A stretch of 64,000 bases of DNA, from assembly GCA_027459485.1 (NCBI GenBank), contig DAIDIG010000004.1:124001-188000 (forward strand). The letters run 5' to 3'. Of the stretch, positions 42,648 through 52,421 are shown piece after piece. A program made the translations under genes and the position numbers. Each line of letters starts with the position of its first letter. Positions within the stretch are counted from its first letter, which is position 1. Origin of the DNA: Bdellovibrionales bacterium. GTDB lineage: Bacteria > Bdellovibrionota > Bdellovibrionia > Bdellovibrionales > UBA1609. The notes beneath the pieces are model-generated. The model ran no database searches, was not told where the DNA came from, and saw nothing but the letters and a program-made list of their open reading frames with translations.

Positions 42648-43180
42648 CCTCTCGCTTTCATATCAAGCACAATCCGGCTCGCACGATTTTTAGACTTTAG
42701 ATCGAACACTTCGAGCTGAACCGGTCGCTTGAGGTCGAGTTGAATGGTCATGCTCAAATCGGTCGGGTCGAAATCGATTTTGGCGCTTTTCACATAATGC
42801 GAAGACATAAAAATCTTTTTCAATTTTTCTTGATTGATACTCGAGGCGACGGTCTGATCGAGATCAATTTCAATGCGCGGCACGCGCGGGTTCACGCTCA
42901 CGTGAAAATAGCTCACCTTGTTCAAAAGCGGTTTGCCTTTATCGTCGCCGAGAGAAATCAACAAACGTTCGATTTTCGGCCGAGGCGCGAATATACGGCG
43001 CATCCCCAAGATCGCGAAGCTCGTGCTATTTGTCGATGAACTGCCGCCGGTCACATATCCGTTCGTAATGTAATGGTTCGTTTTTTTGTCGAAAGCGAAA
43101 CGGTGCTGAATGGCAGCGGACGATATAAAACTCCAACTGAGACTCAAGACAAATAAACTGCTGGCTAAAGTTCGATTCAT
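42644..43180 (-). CDS. Exported protein with AMIN-like domain
   Basis: The 178-residue product has a signal peptide ending SSAA. Its C-terminal half reads as beta strands (RIEIDLDQTV, SAKIDFDPTDLSMTIQLDLKRPVQLEVFDLKS) ending in SRIVLDMKARG, resembling the AMIN domain that anchors envelope proteins to peptidoglycan or secretin complexes. That identification is by strand pattern only. GGGAG lies about 5 bases before ATG 43180. It is coupled by a 4-base overlap to the downstream barrel gene, suggesting a pair acting together in the envelope. Confidence 0.65.
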   Translation of the reverse strand: MNRTLASSLFVLSLSWSFISSAAIQHRFAFDKKTNHYITNGYVTGGSSSTNSTSFAILGMRRIFAPRPKIERLLISLGDDKGKPLLNKVSYFHVSVNPRVPRIEIDLDQTVASSINQEKLKKIFMSSHYVKSAKIDFDPTDLSMTIQLDLKRPVQLEVFDLKSKNRASRIVLDMKARG

Positions 43181-43359
43181 ACAGGCTCCCCCTCTACACT
43201 AGACACGTTAAACCATTGCGGCGGGAGTGACAAATATCGGCGTGAAGTGCGTAAATTGTCTCTGCCGAATGTCATTTTGATCGGTGAATCAATGACTTAC
43301 CGCAGCCTCGGTTTGGCCCCATTTTTTCATACCAATGTACGAGAACAGGAGACTTTTCT

Positions 43360-43953
43360 ATGAAAATGGCTATCCGAATCGTGACCTTGGGGTTAGGGCT
43401 CACCGGACTCACCCTGTTATCGGGCTGTAATAAGGGCTCGAGCAGCAATAACAATCCGACTTATTGCAACTCGTCTGGCCAATGCTACAGCACAAATAAT
43501 TATAACAACAATTGCGGCACCGGAACGTACGTATGGACAGGTACCCCCGGCCAGAGCAATTGCCTAGACACCATCCACAATGTGCAAGTGCCGCCGACCT
43601 ATTGTAGTGCGACCGGCGCCAGCCCCGTTGGAGCTTACCCGTACCCGAATCCAGTTTATAGTAACTCGGTTTACAATGGCATTTACAACAACGGACTTTA
43701 TAGCCCCTATTGCAACCCTGTGATCGGCCCCGGCTTCACGACGCCAAACGGACTACCTTATTCATTCAATAACACGGCCTTCTCGACGGCCGGAGTTTGT
43801 GGCTACAATTCGATGGTCGTCTATGACGGAGTGACCGGAGTTACACAGTGCGTGCCAATGGCCTCGTATCCGGAATTCGCTCCCTATGGTTACCCGACGT
43901 ATGGTCCGGGCTACGGCTTCGGCGCAAGCGCATACTTAGGAATTTACCTGTAA
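43360..43953 (+). CDS. Asn/Tyr/Gly-rich, Cys-containing lipoprotein
   Basis: The 197-residue product has a lipobox LLSGC and AGGAG upstream of ATG 43360. The mature part is low-complexity, rich in Asn, Tyr, Gly and Pro (STNNYNNNCGTGTY, GIYNNGLYSPYCNPV), with eight Cys after the lipidated one. It resembles secreted or surface-attached structural proteins rather than enzymes. No family recognised. Nothing in the neighbourhood points to a role. Confidence 0.75.
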   Translation: MKMAIRIVTLGLGLTGLTLLSGCNKGSSSNNNPTYCNSSGQCYSTNNYNNNCGTGTYVWTGTPGQSNCLDTIHNVQVPPTYCSATGASPVGAYPYPNPVYSNSVYNGIYNNGLYSPYCNPVIGPGFTTPNGLPYSFNNTAFSTAGVCGYNSMVVYDGVTGVTQCVPMASYPEFAPYGYPTYGPGYGFGASAYLGIYL

Positions 43954-43975
43954 TTTATAGTTGCCGCACGAACAC

Positions 43976-44005
43976 GAGACGCCATATAAAAAAACATGGC
44001 GTCTC
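43976..44005 (+). promoter_or_regulatory. Perfect hairpin that contains the opdA start codon
   Basis: GAGACGCCAT (43976-43985) and ATGGCGTCTC (43996-44005) form a perfect 10-bp stem around a 10-base A-rich loop. The ATG start codon and the next two codons make up the 3' arm. There is no Shine-Dalgarno in the loop and no poly-U after the stem. Confidence 0.75.
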
Positions 44006-46029
44006 AAAATCCTCTCGAATATTCAAACCTCACTCACCACGCGATCCCCTTCGACCGAATCACACCGGAATTATTTTTGCCCACGCTGCGCGAGAAATTG
44101 GCGCAGGCGAAAAAGCAGATCGAAAGGATTCGCGATCATAATGCAGCACCTACATTCGACAATACGATTGTCGCTCTTGAAACGGCCGGCGAGGACGTCG
44201 ATTTAGTGGCGACGACGTTTTATAATTTATTGCACGCGCATACGAACGATCGTTTGCAGCAGCTCGCGCAAGAGATCGGCCCGCTTATGGCGGCGCACGC
44301 GAGTGATGTATTGCTCGACGGCAAATTGTTTGCTCGCATCCGCTCGGTGTGGGAGAACCGGGCCAAGTTGAATTTGAATGTCGAAGAGTCAAAACTGCTT
44401 GAAAAATATTATTTGGATTTCGCCCGCAACGGCGCTCTTTTGGCCGAAGCCGAAAAGGCCGAACTGCGGCAGATCGATCAAGAGAGCTCCAGTCTGGCGC
44501 CTCGATTTGATGAGAATGTATTGAAGGCGACCAATCATTTTTCGCTTCACCTCACAAGTTCTGAAGAAGTGGCGGGGTTGCCTGAAATTCTTTTAAACGC
44601 CGCCGCACATGCCGCGAAAGAAAAGAATTTGACCGGATGGCTGTTCACGCTTCATATGCCGAGCTACATCCCGTTTATGCAGTTTGCTTCGCATCGACCG
44701 TCGCGCGAAAAAATGTACCGCGCGTACGGTTCACGTGCGTTTCACGACGACTACGACAATCAAAAATTGATTTTGAAAATTCTGGAGCTTCGTGAGCGGC
44801 GCGCCCGCCTGCTTGGCTACAAGAACCACGCCGATTTTATTCTTGAGCGGCGCATGGCCGAGTCAACTAATCGGGTTCTTCAGTTTCTCGCGCGAATTGA
44901 GAATGCATCGCTACCGAAAGCGCACGATGAAATGAAAGAAATCGTCGAGTTTGCGAAAACCCGCGGCGCCCCGATGCCATTTCAAGCCTGGGATTTTTCT
45001 TATTGGGCTGAACGCCTCAAAGAACAAAAATTCAAATTTTCTCAAGACGATTTACGGCCCTACTTTCAGCTCGAAAATGTGGTGCGCGGGGCGTTCGAGC
45101 ACGCGCGCCGCCTCTACGGCATTGTTTTTGTCGAAGCAACCGAATACCCGGTATGGCACCCGGACGTGAAGACCTATGAAGTACGCGATGAGAAATCGCA
45201 GGATTTTGTTGGCGTTTTTTATACGGACTTTTACCCGCGCGAGAGCAAAGCTGGCGGCGCCTGGATGACCAATTATTTCGAGCAAGGCATGTTTCATGGT
45301 CAAGTTGAACGCCCGCACGTTTCAATCGTTTGCAATTTCACAAAGCCGACAGCCGACAAGCCGTCGCTTTTGACGTTTGACGAAGTGAACACGCTCTTTC
45401 ACGAATTTGGTCACTCACTCCACAGTCTTTTGTCGCGTTGCCGGTATCGCGCACTGTCTGGTACCAACGTGTATTGGGATTTCGTCGAACTGCCGTCGCA
45501 AATAATGGAGAACTGGATCACCGAAAAAGAAAGCCTCGATTTATTCGCGCGGCATTATAAGACCGGCGAGCCAATCCCGTCTGAACTTGTGCAAAAAATA
45601 AAAGACAGCGACCGGTATTTGGCGGGCTATCAATCGCTGCGCCAAGTGACATTTGCCGAATTGGATATGGCATGGCATACGACCGAAGTATCGCAAATAA
45701 GCAGTGTGCCCGAATTTGAAGATCACGTGGTCGATCGTCTCCGAGTCCTGCCAAAAGTTCACGGCACGAACTCATCGTGTAGCTTTTCGCATATCTTTTC
45801 GGGCGGCTACGGAGCCGGTTATTTTGGCTACAAGTGGGCCGAAAGTTTAGATGCGGACGCTTTTGAATATTTTAAAGAACGCGGGCTCTTTAACAAAGAA
45901 GTCGCTGCCAAGTTTCGCGATCATATTTTGTCTCGCGGCGGGACGGAGCACCCGATGGAGCTTTACAAAAAATTTCGCGGACGCGAACCCGACCCTGATG
46001 CGCTTTTGCGGCGTGACGGTTTACTGTGA
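43996..46029 (+). CDS. opdA: Oligopeptidase A, M3 zinc metallopeptidase
   Basis: This 677-residue cytoplasmic enzyme hydrolyses short peptides, including signal-peptide fragments. The zinc site is HEFGHSLH with His469 and His473, and FTKPTADKPSLL precedes it as in the family. N-terminal NPLEYSNLTHHAIPFDRI and C-terminal REPDPDALLRRDGL match the M3A pattern, so the start is near ATG 43996. No ribosome site is visible there, and the start codon lies in a perfect hairpin. nadK overlaps its stop region. Confidence 0.95.
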   Translation: MASQNPLEYSNLTHHAIPFDRITPELFLPTLREKLAQAKKQIERIRDHNAAPTFDNTIVALETAGEDVDLVATTFYNLLHAHTNDRLQQLAQEIGPLMAAHASDVLLDGKLFARIRSVWENRAKLNLNVEESKLLEKYYLDFARNGALLAEAEKAELRQIDQESSSLAPRFDENVLKATNHFSLHLTSSEEVAGLPEILLNAAAHAAKEKNLTGWLFTLHMPSYIPFMQFASHRPSREKMYRAYGSRAFHDDYDNQKLILKILELRERRARLLGYKNHADFILERRMAESTNRVLQFLARIENASLPKAHDEMKEIVEFAKTRGAPMPFQAWDFSYWAERLKEQKFKFSQDDLRPYFQLENVVRGAFEHARRLYGIVFVEATEYPVWHPDVKTYEVRDEKSQDFVGVFYTDFYPRESKAGGAWMTNYFEQGMFHGQVERPHVSIVCNFTKPTADKPSLLTFDEVNTLFHEFGHSLHSLLSRCRYRALSGTNVYWDFVELPSQIMENWITEKESLDLFARHYKTGEPIPSELVQKIKDSDRYLAGYQSLRQVTFAELDMAWHTTEVSQISSVPEFEDHVVDRLRVLPKVHGTNSSCSFSHIFSGGYGAGYFGYKWAESLDADAFEYFKERGLFNKEVAAKFRDHILSRGGTEHPMELYKKFRGREPDPDALLRRDGLL

Positions 46030-46037
46030 GGAGCCAA

Positions 46038-46940
46038 GTGAAAGCGATGTGTATATCCGACGCCTATCGACCGGTACCATTCGAACGTGAGGTTCAAACC
46101 GTCGTAATTGTTTTTCGGCCAGAATCAATCAACGCGGTTAAAAGCTCGGTGCGCTTAGCTGGTTGGCTAAAAAGACGCGGCATCCGCGTATTCAGTCATC
46201 CTCAGCAAAAAATGAGTGCGAAGGTTAAAAAAATAAAGCCGGCGGATCTGAAGACCGTTGATCTTGTGATCGTGCTCGGCGGTGACGGAACTTACCTGCA
46301 TGCTGTTCGTATGCTTGCGGGGAGAAAAATTCCGATCCTCGGAGTGAATATGGGGTCACTCGGGTTTTTGACCGAAAATCGCCGGTCCGATCTATTTACG
46401 GTCGTGCGCATGACACTCGAGCATAAAATGGAGATGCGCCCGCGCGCCATGATTGACGTCAAAGTTCGCCGGGGCGGTGAAATTGTTTGCGATTCACAAG
46501 CCCTCAACGACGTGGTCATAGAGCGCGGTCCCTACACGCAACTGATCAATATTTCGATGGAGTACAAAGATAATCTGGTGGGAGATGTCAAAGCCGACGG
46601 ACTTGTCGTAGCGACGCCGACCGGCTCGACAGCGTATAACTTATCTGCGGGCGGTCCGATATTGCATCCGCACGTCCGCGCAATCGTTGTGACGCCGATT
46701 TGCCCGCATTCGTTGACCCATAGGCCGATCTTGTTCCCCGACGACAAGGCGCTGACCTTTCGGCTACTTAAAAAGAAGCAAAAAGCGTTGTTAACGGTGG
46801 ACGGGCGAACAGAGTTCCAACTCGTCACTGGCGACGAAATTGTGGTGACGCGCACGGAATGGAATCACTACATGATCAGACGGCCAAGCCATCGATATTT
46901 CGATTTGTTGCGTGAAAAACTCAGATTTGCGGAGCGATAA
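46038..46940 (+). CDS. nadK: NAD kinase
   Basis: NadK makes NADP from NAD and ATP or polyphosphate. Motifs are LGGDGTYLHAVR near 82, GVNMGSLGFLTE near 105, and the substrate loop ATPTGSTAYNLSAGGPI near 190. GTG 46038 is preferred because GAGGAG lies 4 bases upstream; GTG 46026 and ATG 46047 are alternatives in the same frame. The chain is about 300 residues, as in the family. It overlaps or abuts the opdA stop and is followed after 5 bp by recN, a common gene order. Confidence 0.93.
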   Translation: MKAMCISDAYRPVPFEREVQTVVIVFRPESINAVKSSVRLAGWLKRRGIRVFSHPQQKMSAKVKKIKPADLKTVDLVIVLGGDGTYLHAVRMLAGRKIPILGVNMGSLGFLTENRRSDLFTVVRMTLEHKMEMRPRAMIDVKVRRGGEIVCDSQALNDVVIERGPYTQLINISMEYKDNLVGDVKADGLVVATPTGSTAYNLSAGGPILHPHVRAIVVTPICPHSLTHRPILFPDDKALTFRLLKKKQKALLTVDGRTEFQLVTGDEIVVTRTEWNHYMIRRPSHRYFDLLREKLRFAER

Positions 46941-46945
46941 CAAAA

Positions 46946-48715
46946 ATGCTAACCGAACTTAAAGTGACGAATTTCGCAATTATCGACGAAGTGGACGTCT
47001 TATTCAGACCCGGGTTCAATGTCTTAAGTGGCGAAACAGGTTCCGGGAAATCGGTCCTGCTCAAAAGCCTCGCACTTCTGATGGGTGAAAAATCAGTGAG
47101 CGATACTATTAAGTCTGGAGCAGCCCACGCGACAGTCGAAGGTTCGTTTGATATATCCCGGCGATCGGATATTAAACTTCGCCTCATAGAGGCCGGAATT
47201 TCTGATGCGACAAAAGTGAACGACGTTGAAGACCTTTTGATCGTGAGGCGGATGATTTCGTCAGACGGCAAAAATCGTGTCTATGTCAACGGCCGCCTTT
47301 CGACACTGCAACAGCTTCGCGAAATCGTTTCGCCGCTGATCGAACTCACAGGCCATCCACAGGGCGTCATTACTCCTTCAGCCAATGCCTCGGCGCCGGC
47401 CCCGTTGATAGAAATGACCGGTCAACACGATAACCGCAACTTGCATTCGAAATCGTTTCATCTTGAAAGTCTCGATCATGCATCGTCGACACTGTCATTG
47501 CGCCGGCAATATTACGAGCTTTATAAATCAAGGGCGCAGCTTCTAACCGAACTGGCTCGTGCAAAGGAGAAGGCCCGCACCAGCTCTGAGCGGCTCGACT
47601 TTTTAACGTTTCAGCGTGATGAGATCAACGCGGTCGATTTTCGCGACGACGAGGAAAAACTTCTCGAAACATTACAAACGCAAAAAGATTCGAAAAGGCT
47701 TCTTGAATTCATTGCTTCAGCCGAAGCTGCGCTCTACAGCGAAGACGACTCAGCTCTTGTTCGACTGCACCGCGTGCTTCAAGGTGGCGTGCAGTTTTCA
47801 AATTCAGAGCTAAAAAAGAATCTCGAGTCATTGGCTCAAGCCAAAAACTACATCGAAGATGCCGTTTACCAACTGCGCGAGTACGGCCAAAATCTCGCGC
47901 AAGACCCGGCCAGCCTTGAAGATCTCGAAAATCGCGTAAGTCAGATTAAAAAGCTACAAAAGAAATACGGCGGGTCGACAGTATCCGTGTTGTCATCTCT
48001 CGCACGAATTGAAGCTGAAATTTCGCAAATCGAAACTCTCGACGACAGCATTGAAAAATTAGAAAAGGCTGTCAGCGCTCAAACGCTCGAGCTGAAACAG
48101 CTGGCTGCGGAGTTGCACTTGAAGCGAAGAAAGGGCGCAGTCGCATTCGCCCGCGAGGTGAACCGCGAACTCGCCGATTTGAATATGAAAGGCCTCACAT
48201 TCAGTGTGCGCATAGACGAGTTAGCGGAACTTGTGGTGACCGGCAGTAGTGATGTTGAATTTCAGATTCGCAATTCGAAAGATGACGAGCCTCGGCCGCT
48301 TGCAAAGTTCGCTTCGGGCGGGGAATTGAGCCGCATACTGCTCGCGCTCAAGTGCGTCGTAGGGCAAATGAATGATCGCGAACACGCCGAGCGGCCGCAA
48401 ACCTATATTTTCGATGAAGTCGACGCAGGGGTCAGCGGAATGACCGCCGAGAAGGTCGGACGTAAACTTTCTGAAATATCAGAGGGGCAACAAGTTATAT
48501 GCGTGACTCACCTGCCTCAAGTCGCGGCTTTTGCCGACACTCACTTTGTTATTGATAAATCGACAAGCACAAAGGCGGGTGTGCACATGACCGTCACCGA
48601 ACTCGCCAAAGCGGATCGAGTGAACGAGATCGCACGAATGTTATCCGGCGAAAAGGTCACCAGAAGTTCAATTGCTAACGCGCAAGATTTGCTGCGTTTG
48701 TCGTCGTTACAATAG
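46946..48715 (+). CDS. recN: DNA repair protein RecN
   Basis: RecN is an SMC-like ATPase acting at double-strand breaks. The 589-residue protein starts MLTELKVTNFAIIDEVDV, Walker A is GETGSGKS at 29-36, two coiled-coil stretches lie around 180-240 and 330-400, the ABC signature FASGGELSRILLALK is near 452, and Walker B YIFDEVDAGVSG near 487. It is 5 bp after nadK on the same strand and convergent with lpxH. Confidence 0.96.
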   Translation: MLTELKVTNFAIIDEVDVLFRPGFNVLSGETGSGKSVLLKSLALLMGEKSVSDTIKSGAAHATVEGSFDISRRSDIKLRLIEAGISDATKVNDVEDLLIVRRMISSDGKNRVYVNGRLSTLQQLREIVSPLIELTGHPQGVITPSANASAPAPLIEMTGQHDNRNLHSKSFHLESLDHASSTLSLRRQYYELYKSRAQLLTELARAKEKARTSSERLDFLTFQRDEINAVDFRDDEEKLLETLQTQKDSKRLLEFIASAEAALYSEDDSALVRLHRVLQGGVQFSNSELKKNLESLAQAKNYIEDAVYQLREYGQNLAQDPASLEDLENRVSQIKKLQKKYGGSTVSVLSSLARIEAEISQIETLDDSIEKLEKAVSAQTLELKQLAAELHLKRRKGAVAFAREVNRELADLNMKGLTFSVRIDELAELVVTGSSDVEFQIRNSKDDEPRPLAKFASGGELSRILLALKCVVGQMNDREHAERPQTYIFDEVDAGVSGMTAEKVGRKLSEISEGQQVICVTHLPQVAAFADTHFVIDKSTSTKAGVHMTVTELAKADRVNEIARMLSGEKVTRSSIANAQDLLRLSSLQ

Positions 48716-48729
48716 ACTACCAATATTTA

Positions 48730-49473
48730 TCAGAGCAAAACGTTCGGGGTTAAGCCGTCATCGGTTATGGTTGCAGCTCGCGGCTTGTCGTGCCATGACC
48801 CCAGATTCAACACGCGCGCGTGATCGCTGTCGGGCAGCTGATAGTCGTACGGCACGTGCACGTGGCCGCAAATCAAATAGTCGTATGGCCTGTCAACAAA
48901 CGCGCGAAGGGCATGAAGTCGAATGACCTCGGTCGCGCGATCCGACGATATGGATTTGATGGTGGATGTGTATTCGCGACTCGTTTTACTCATCGCTTCG
49001 CCGAGCCAAACGACAAACCGACCGGGCAATCGCGGCGCTAACCATTTCATCGCCGGCGTGCGCAGCATCCATCGCAAAAAACGATAGCCGTGATCCGATT
49101 TGTCCATTTGGTCGCCGTGTTCGACACGAACCTGAAAGCGGCCGAGCTGAAAGTAGGCGGGCCCCGAATGAATAGTAACGCCTAGCTCTTGGCCGAAGTA
49201 GTGGTCCAGATACAGATCGTGGTTGCCTTCAAAATAGTGGATTTCAACGCCGATTGCGCGTAGCCGCCTGAGCTCCTGGATAATGTCCGAAAATTTATTC
49301 ACAAAATAGAAGTGGCCGGCGATCCAAAGGTCGAAAATATCACCCAACAAAAAAAGATGGGTGACATCATCGGGCGATTGAAAGGAACGCAAAAGTTGAA
49401 GGAGCCGCTGGCTATTCGGCTCCTCGATCGAACTTAAATGAACATCGGATAAAAAATAGGCTTTGACTGCCAT
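48730..49473 (-). CDS. lpxH: UDP-2,3-diacylglucosamine pyrophosphatase (LpxH)
   Basis: LpxH cleaves UDP-2,3-diacylglucosamine in lipid A synthesis on the inner membrane. The 247-residue metallophosphoesterase has SDVHL (Asp10, His12), LLGDIFDLW, YFEGNHDLY and CGHVHVPY, all metal-site motifs. The length and order fit LpxH rather than a cyclic-nucleotide phosphodiesterase, although a general metallophosphoesterase cannot be excluded. It lies between recN (convergent) and ftsZ (42 bp, same strand), so it may be read with the division cluster. Confidence 0.88.
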   Translation of the reverse strand: MAVKAYFLSDVHLSSIEEPNSQRLLQLLRSFQSPDDVTHLFLLGDIFDLWIAGHFYFVNKFSDIIQELRRLRAIGVEIHYFEGNHDLYLDHYFGQELGVTIHSGPAYFQLGRFQVRVEHGDQMDKSDHGYRFLRWMLRTPAMKWLAPRLPGRFVVWLGEAMSKTSREYTSTIKSISSDRATEVIRLHALRAFVDRPYDYLICGHVHVPYDYQLPDSDHARVLNLGSWHDKPRAATITDDGLTPNVLL

Positions 49474-49515
49474 GCTAGAGCCTATCTAGCAGAGCAGCTG
49501 GGAAGTTCAAGTAAA

Positions 49516-51075
49516 CTATGGCGCGCGATCACCCTCGAGCTGACGCCGCAAAAATGCCGGGATATCCAAATTGTCAGAATCGAACGGCGATTTTGGATCT
49601 GCTCGACGCTTTGCCTCGCTGTCGTCTTGAAACGACATCGTCAACTGTTCAGCATCGACAGCTTTACCGCCGGTCGTTTGCTGCGCTTCGCGATAGGCTT
49701 TGGCCTTGGCAATTAAGAGATCACGCGGGAGCATTTTTGACTCCAGCATATCACCGTCTACCGGTAGAAGCGGTTCGGCTACTTGATTATAAACATGGGG
49801 CGCAGACGTCTGCACTGTGGGCGCGGCAGGTGCGGCCGTGGCCATGGGCATCGGCGCTGACGATCGAGTGTTTGCTGCAGCATTCACAACTGGAGAAACT
49901 GGCGTCGGCAGACTAATTTGAGCTGGTGCATTCGACATCGGCGATAAAAGTTCGCCCGTCGCGACTGCGGGTGGGCGCTGCGGCGGCAGGTTAAGCGCCT
50001 GATTGAGCGCCGCTTGATTCATTAAGTTCCGGTAAATCTCGGCTTGATTGAGTCCGTCGAACTGCGATTGCACCATCGATTGCATGCGCTGAATTTGCTC
50101 CGACATCGCATCCGTCGGTTGGTTGTGAAAGCCGGTCGCAATGACCGTCACGTGGATGTCATCTTTCATTTCAGGATTGATCACAGCACCGAAAATCACT
50201 TCGGCGTCTTCATGCGCAGCTTCGGTTACTAGAGTCGAAGCTTCGTTGACTTCCCAGAGTGTGAGATCCGGGCCGCCCGTGACGTTGATGATGATGCCGG
50301 TCGCTCCTTCGATTGAAATGTTCTCGAGCAGTGGTGATGAAATTGCCTGCGAAGCCGCTTCAACCGCGCGGTTATCACCGCGGGCCACACCCGTACCCAT
50401 GATCGCCATGCCTTTGTTGGCCATGACCGTGCGGATATCGGCAAAGTCTAAGTTAATCAAACCGCGGATATTGATGAGATCGGAGATCCCCTTCACCGCT
50501 TGTAGCAAGACTTCGTCGGCTTTTTTGAAAGTTTCAAGTAGCGGAGTCTTTTCGCTCGCAACCGTCAAAAGCTTTTGGTTGGGGATCACGATGAGAGTGT
50601 CGACATTTTCGCGAAGTTCGGCGATGCCGAGATCGGCGTGTTTCTTTCGTTTCTTGCCCTCGAAAATAAACGGGCGAGTCACAACACCGATCGTTAAGGC
50701 GCCAAGTTCCTTCGCGATTTTAGCAACGATCGGAGCTCCACCTGTCCCTGTGCCGCCGCCCATGCCGGCTGTGACAAACACCATGTCGGCGCCTTCGAGT
50801 TGCTCCACAATATCGTTGTACGATTCTATGGCCGCGCGTTTGCCGATTTCAGGGTTGGCGCCGGCGCCTAAACCTTTGGTGAGTTCGCTGCCCAATTGAA
50901 TTTTTTTGCTCGACTTGTTGGCCGCCAAGGCTTGTCGGTCCGTGTTGGCCACGACAAATTCGACGCCGTTGAGGCCGCCATCGATCATCGTTTGCACGGC
51001 ATTACCGCCGCCGCCGCCGACGCCGATTACTTTAATGTTCGCACCTACGCTGGATGTTTCTTCAAGCTCAAACAT
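49516..51075 (-). CDS. ftsZ: Cell division tubulin homologue FtsZ
   Basis: FtsZ polymerises with GTP into the division ring. The 519-residue chain has [15 protein letters not shown] at about 17 and the tubulin signature [13 protein letters not shown] near 107. After about residue 320 there is a long Ala/Pro/Gln-rich linker of about 170 residues, then the C-terminal peptide DIPAFLRRQ that binds FtsA and ZipA-like partners. The linker makes it longer than most FtsZ (about 390). GGGGG lies 4 bases before ATG 51075. It is the last gene of the dcw unit, 8 bp after ftsA. Confidence 0.98.
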   Translation of the reverse strand: MFELEETSSVGANIKVIGVGGGGGNAVQTMIDGGLNGVEFVVANTDRQALAANKSSKKIQLGSELTKGLGAGANPEIGKRAAIESYNDIVEQLEGADMVFVTAGMGGGTGTGGAPIVAKIAKELGALTIGVVTRPFIFEGKKRKKHADLGIAELRENVDTLIVIPNQKLLTVASEKTPLLETFKKADEVLLQAVKGISDLINIRGLINLDFADIRTVMANKGMAIMGTGVARGDNRAVEAASQAISSPLLENISIEGATGIIINVTGGPDLTLWEVNEASTLVTEAAHEDAEVIFGAVINPEMKDDIHVTVIATGFHNQPTDAMSEQIQRMQSMVQSQFDGLNQAEIYRNLMNQAALNQALNLPPQRPPAVATGELLSPMSNAPAQISLPTPVSPVVNAAANTRSSAPMPMATAAPAAPTVQTSAPHVYNQVAEPLLPVDGDMLESKMLPRDLLIAKAKAYREAQQTTGGKAVDAEQLTMSFQDDSEAKRRADPKSPFDSDNLDIPAFLRRQLEGDRAP

Positions 51076-51083
51076 TTTACCCC

Positions 51084-52328
51084 CTAAACGGACTTTGCGA
51101 TAAATTCCTTAAGTTTTCGACCCCAATCCTCTAGCCGGATTTTCAAACCCGGGTCTCTTTCTTTTTCAATGATCGTTTCTCTTTTTGTTTCAAACCCATG
51201 TTGGAGTAGCCCGACAACCGTTGCGAACCCCGACGTGCTCACAACGTCAGTCAGCCCACCCATTCGATGGGGCACGCCTTTGCGTACTGGCATGTCAAAA
51301 ATGAAATCGCCGAGCTCGACAAAACCTTGAAGTTCGGCCGTGCCGCCGGTTAACACCACACCTGAACCCAACTTTGTATTGAGCCCTTTATCAGCTAACT
51401 CTTTTTGTAAAAGCTTGAGGGTCTCATCGGCGCGCGCTTCGAGAATACGACCGAGATTCGATCGTTCAACCGAGCGCGGTGGCCGGCCGCCGACGGTTTC
51501 GACTTCTATGCTCTCTTCGCCGGTCACCATATTGGCCAGCGCGTAGCCATGTTTCTTTTTGATTTCTTCGGCGTTAACCTGCGTCGTTCGAAGTCCGAGC
51601 GCGATGTCGTGCGTAAAGTTCTGCCCGCCGACGGGGATGCAAGCTGTGTGCGTCACATGATTTCGAATGAACGTCACCATGTCGCACGTGCCGCCGCCGA
51701 TATCGACGACGGTCACTCCCAAATTTTTCTCATCATTGCTCAACACCGCGAGACCCGAGGCGAGTTGGGCGAGCACGAGTCCGGAGACGCGTAAACCCGC
51801 CTTCTCCACACACTTAACCACATTTTGTATGATCGCCTGATTGCCGGTGATGATGTGAACGGCCGATTCGAGACGCACGCCGCTCATGCCAGTCGGGTCA
51901 GCGATGCCCTCTTGACCGTCGAGCTTGAAATCTTTCGGTAGCACGTGAAGAACTTGCCGATCGGACGGTATCGCCACCGCTTTTGCTGCATCGATCACAC
52001 GCGTGATGTCGTCAGCTGAAACTTCGCGACCGCGAACCGCGACCATCCCTTGCGAATCAAATGACTGAATGTGCGTGCCGCCAACCGAGACCCAAACCGA
52101 TTCGGCTTGAAGCCCCGACATAAGCTCGGCTTCTTCTCGCGCCTTACGAATCGCATCGGCTGCTGATTCGATATTTACGATCACGCCGTGACGCGAACCC
52201 TGATGCGCGACTTGACCGAGACCTAAAATTTCAAGACCTTTTGAAGTTGCATTGGCGATTGCGAAGGCGACTTTGGTCGTCCCAATGTCGAGTCCGCAGA
52301 TGAGGTTGTGCACTCGAGAGCCTGACAT
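51084..52328 (-). CDS. ftsA: Cell division protein FtsA
   Basis: FtsA is an actin-like ATPase that tethers FtsZ to the membrane. The start is uncertain: ATG 52328, with AAGGA 4 bases upstream, is chosen, but the frame also has ATG 52331, ATG 52343 and GTG 52364. The 414-residue chain starts [19 protein letters not shown] and has the ATP motif [25 protein letters not shown], and a C-terminal helix rich in Lys and Arg ([16 protein letters not shown]) that should bind membrane. A 57-bp gap with a hairpin separates the longest frame from ftsQ. Confidence 0.95.
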   Translation of the reverse strand: MSGSRVHNLICGLDIGTTKVAFAIANATSKGLEILGLGQVAHQGSRHGVIVNIESAADAIRKAREEAELMSGLQAESVWVSVGGTHIQSFDSQGMVAVRGREVSADDITRVIDAAKAVAIPSDRQVLHVLPKDFKLDGQEGIADPTGMSGVRLESAVHIITGNQAIIQNVVKCVEKAGLRVSGLVLAQLASGLAVLSNDEKNLGVTVVDIGGGTCDMVTFIRNHVTHTACIPVGGQNFTHDIALGLRTTQVNAEEIKKKHGYALANMVTGEESIEVETVGGRPPRSVERSNLGRILEARADETLKLLQKELADKGLNTKLGSGVVLTGGTAELQGFVELGDFIFDMPVRKGVPHRMGGLTDVVSTSGFATVVGLLQHGFETKRETIIEKERDPGLKIRLEDWGRKLKEFIAKSV

Positions 52329-52390
52329 CATGTCCTTCTGCATTGCTATTTCGTTACCCTTCACCTTTCAGCTTCGGGCAGCTCTGCTCA

Positions 52391-52409
52391 ACTTTCATCC
52401 AATGAAAGT
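52391..52409 (-). repeat. Small perfect hairpin between ftsQ and ftsA
   Basis: ACTTTCAT-CCA-ATGAAAGT, 8-bp arms with a 3-base loop, in the only noticeable gap inside the division cluster. No U-run follows, so it is more likely an RNA-stability or control element than a terminator. Confidence 0.35.
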
Positions 52410-52421
52410 CTGTATTTAAGC

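Noticed and set aside
46043-46060. GATGTGTATA near the nadK start resembles adapter sequence
   Set aside because: Only about ten bases match and the nadK frame continues on both sides, so it is chance.
48966-48985. A minus-gene shadow frame starts MCIRDS, like the translated Nextera adapter
   Set aside because: The DNA is ATGTGTATTCGCGACTC, not ATGTGTATAAGAGACAG. It lies within the continuous lpxH coding sequence, so it is coincidence, not adapter contamination.
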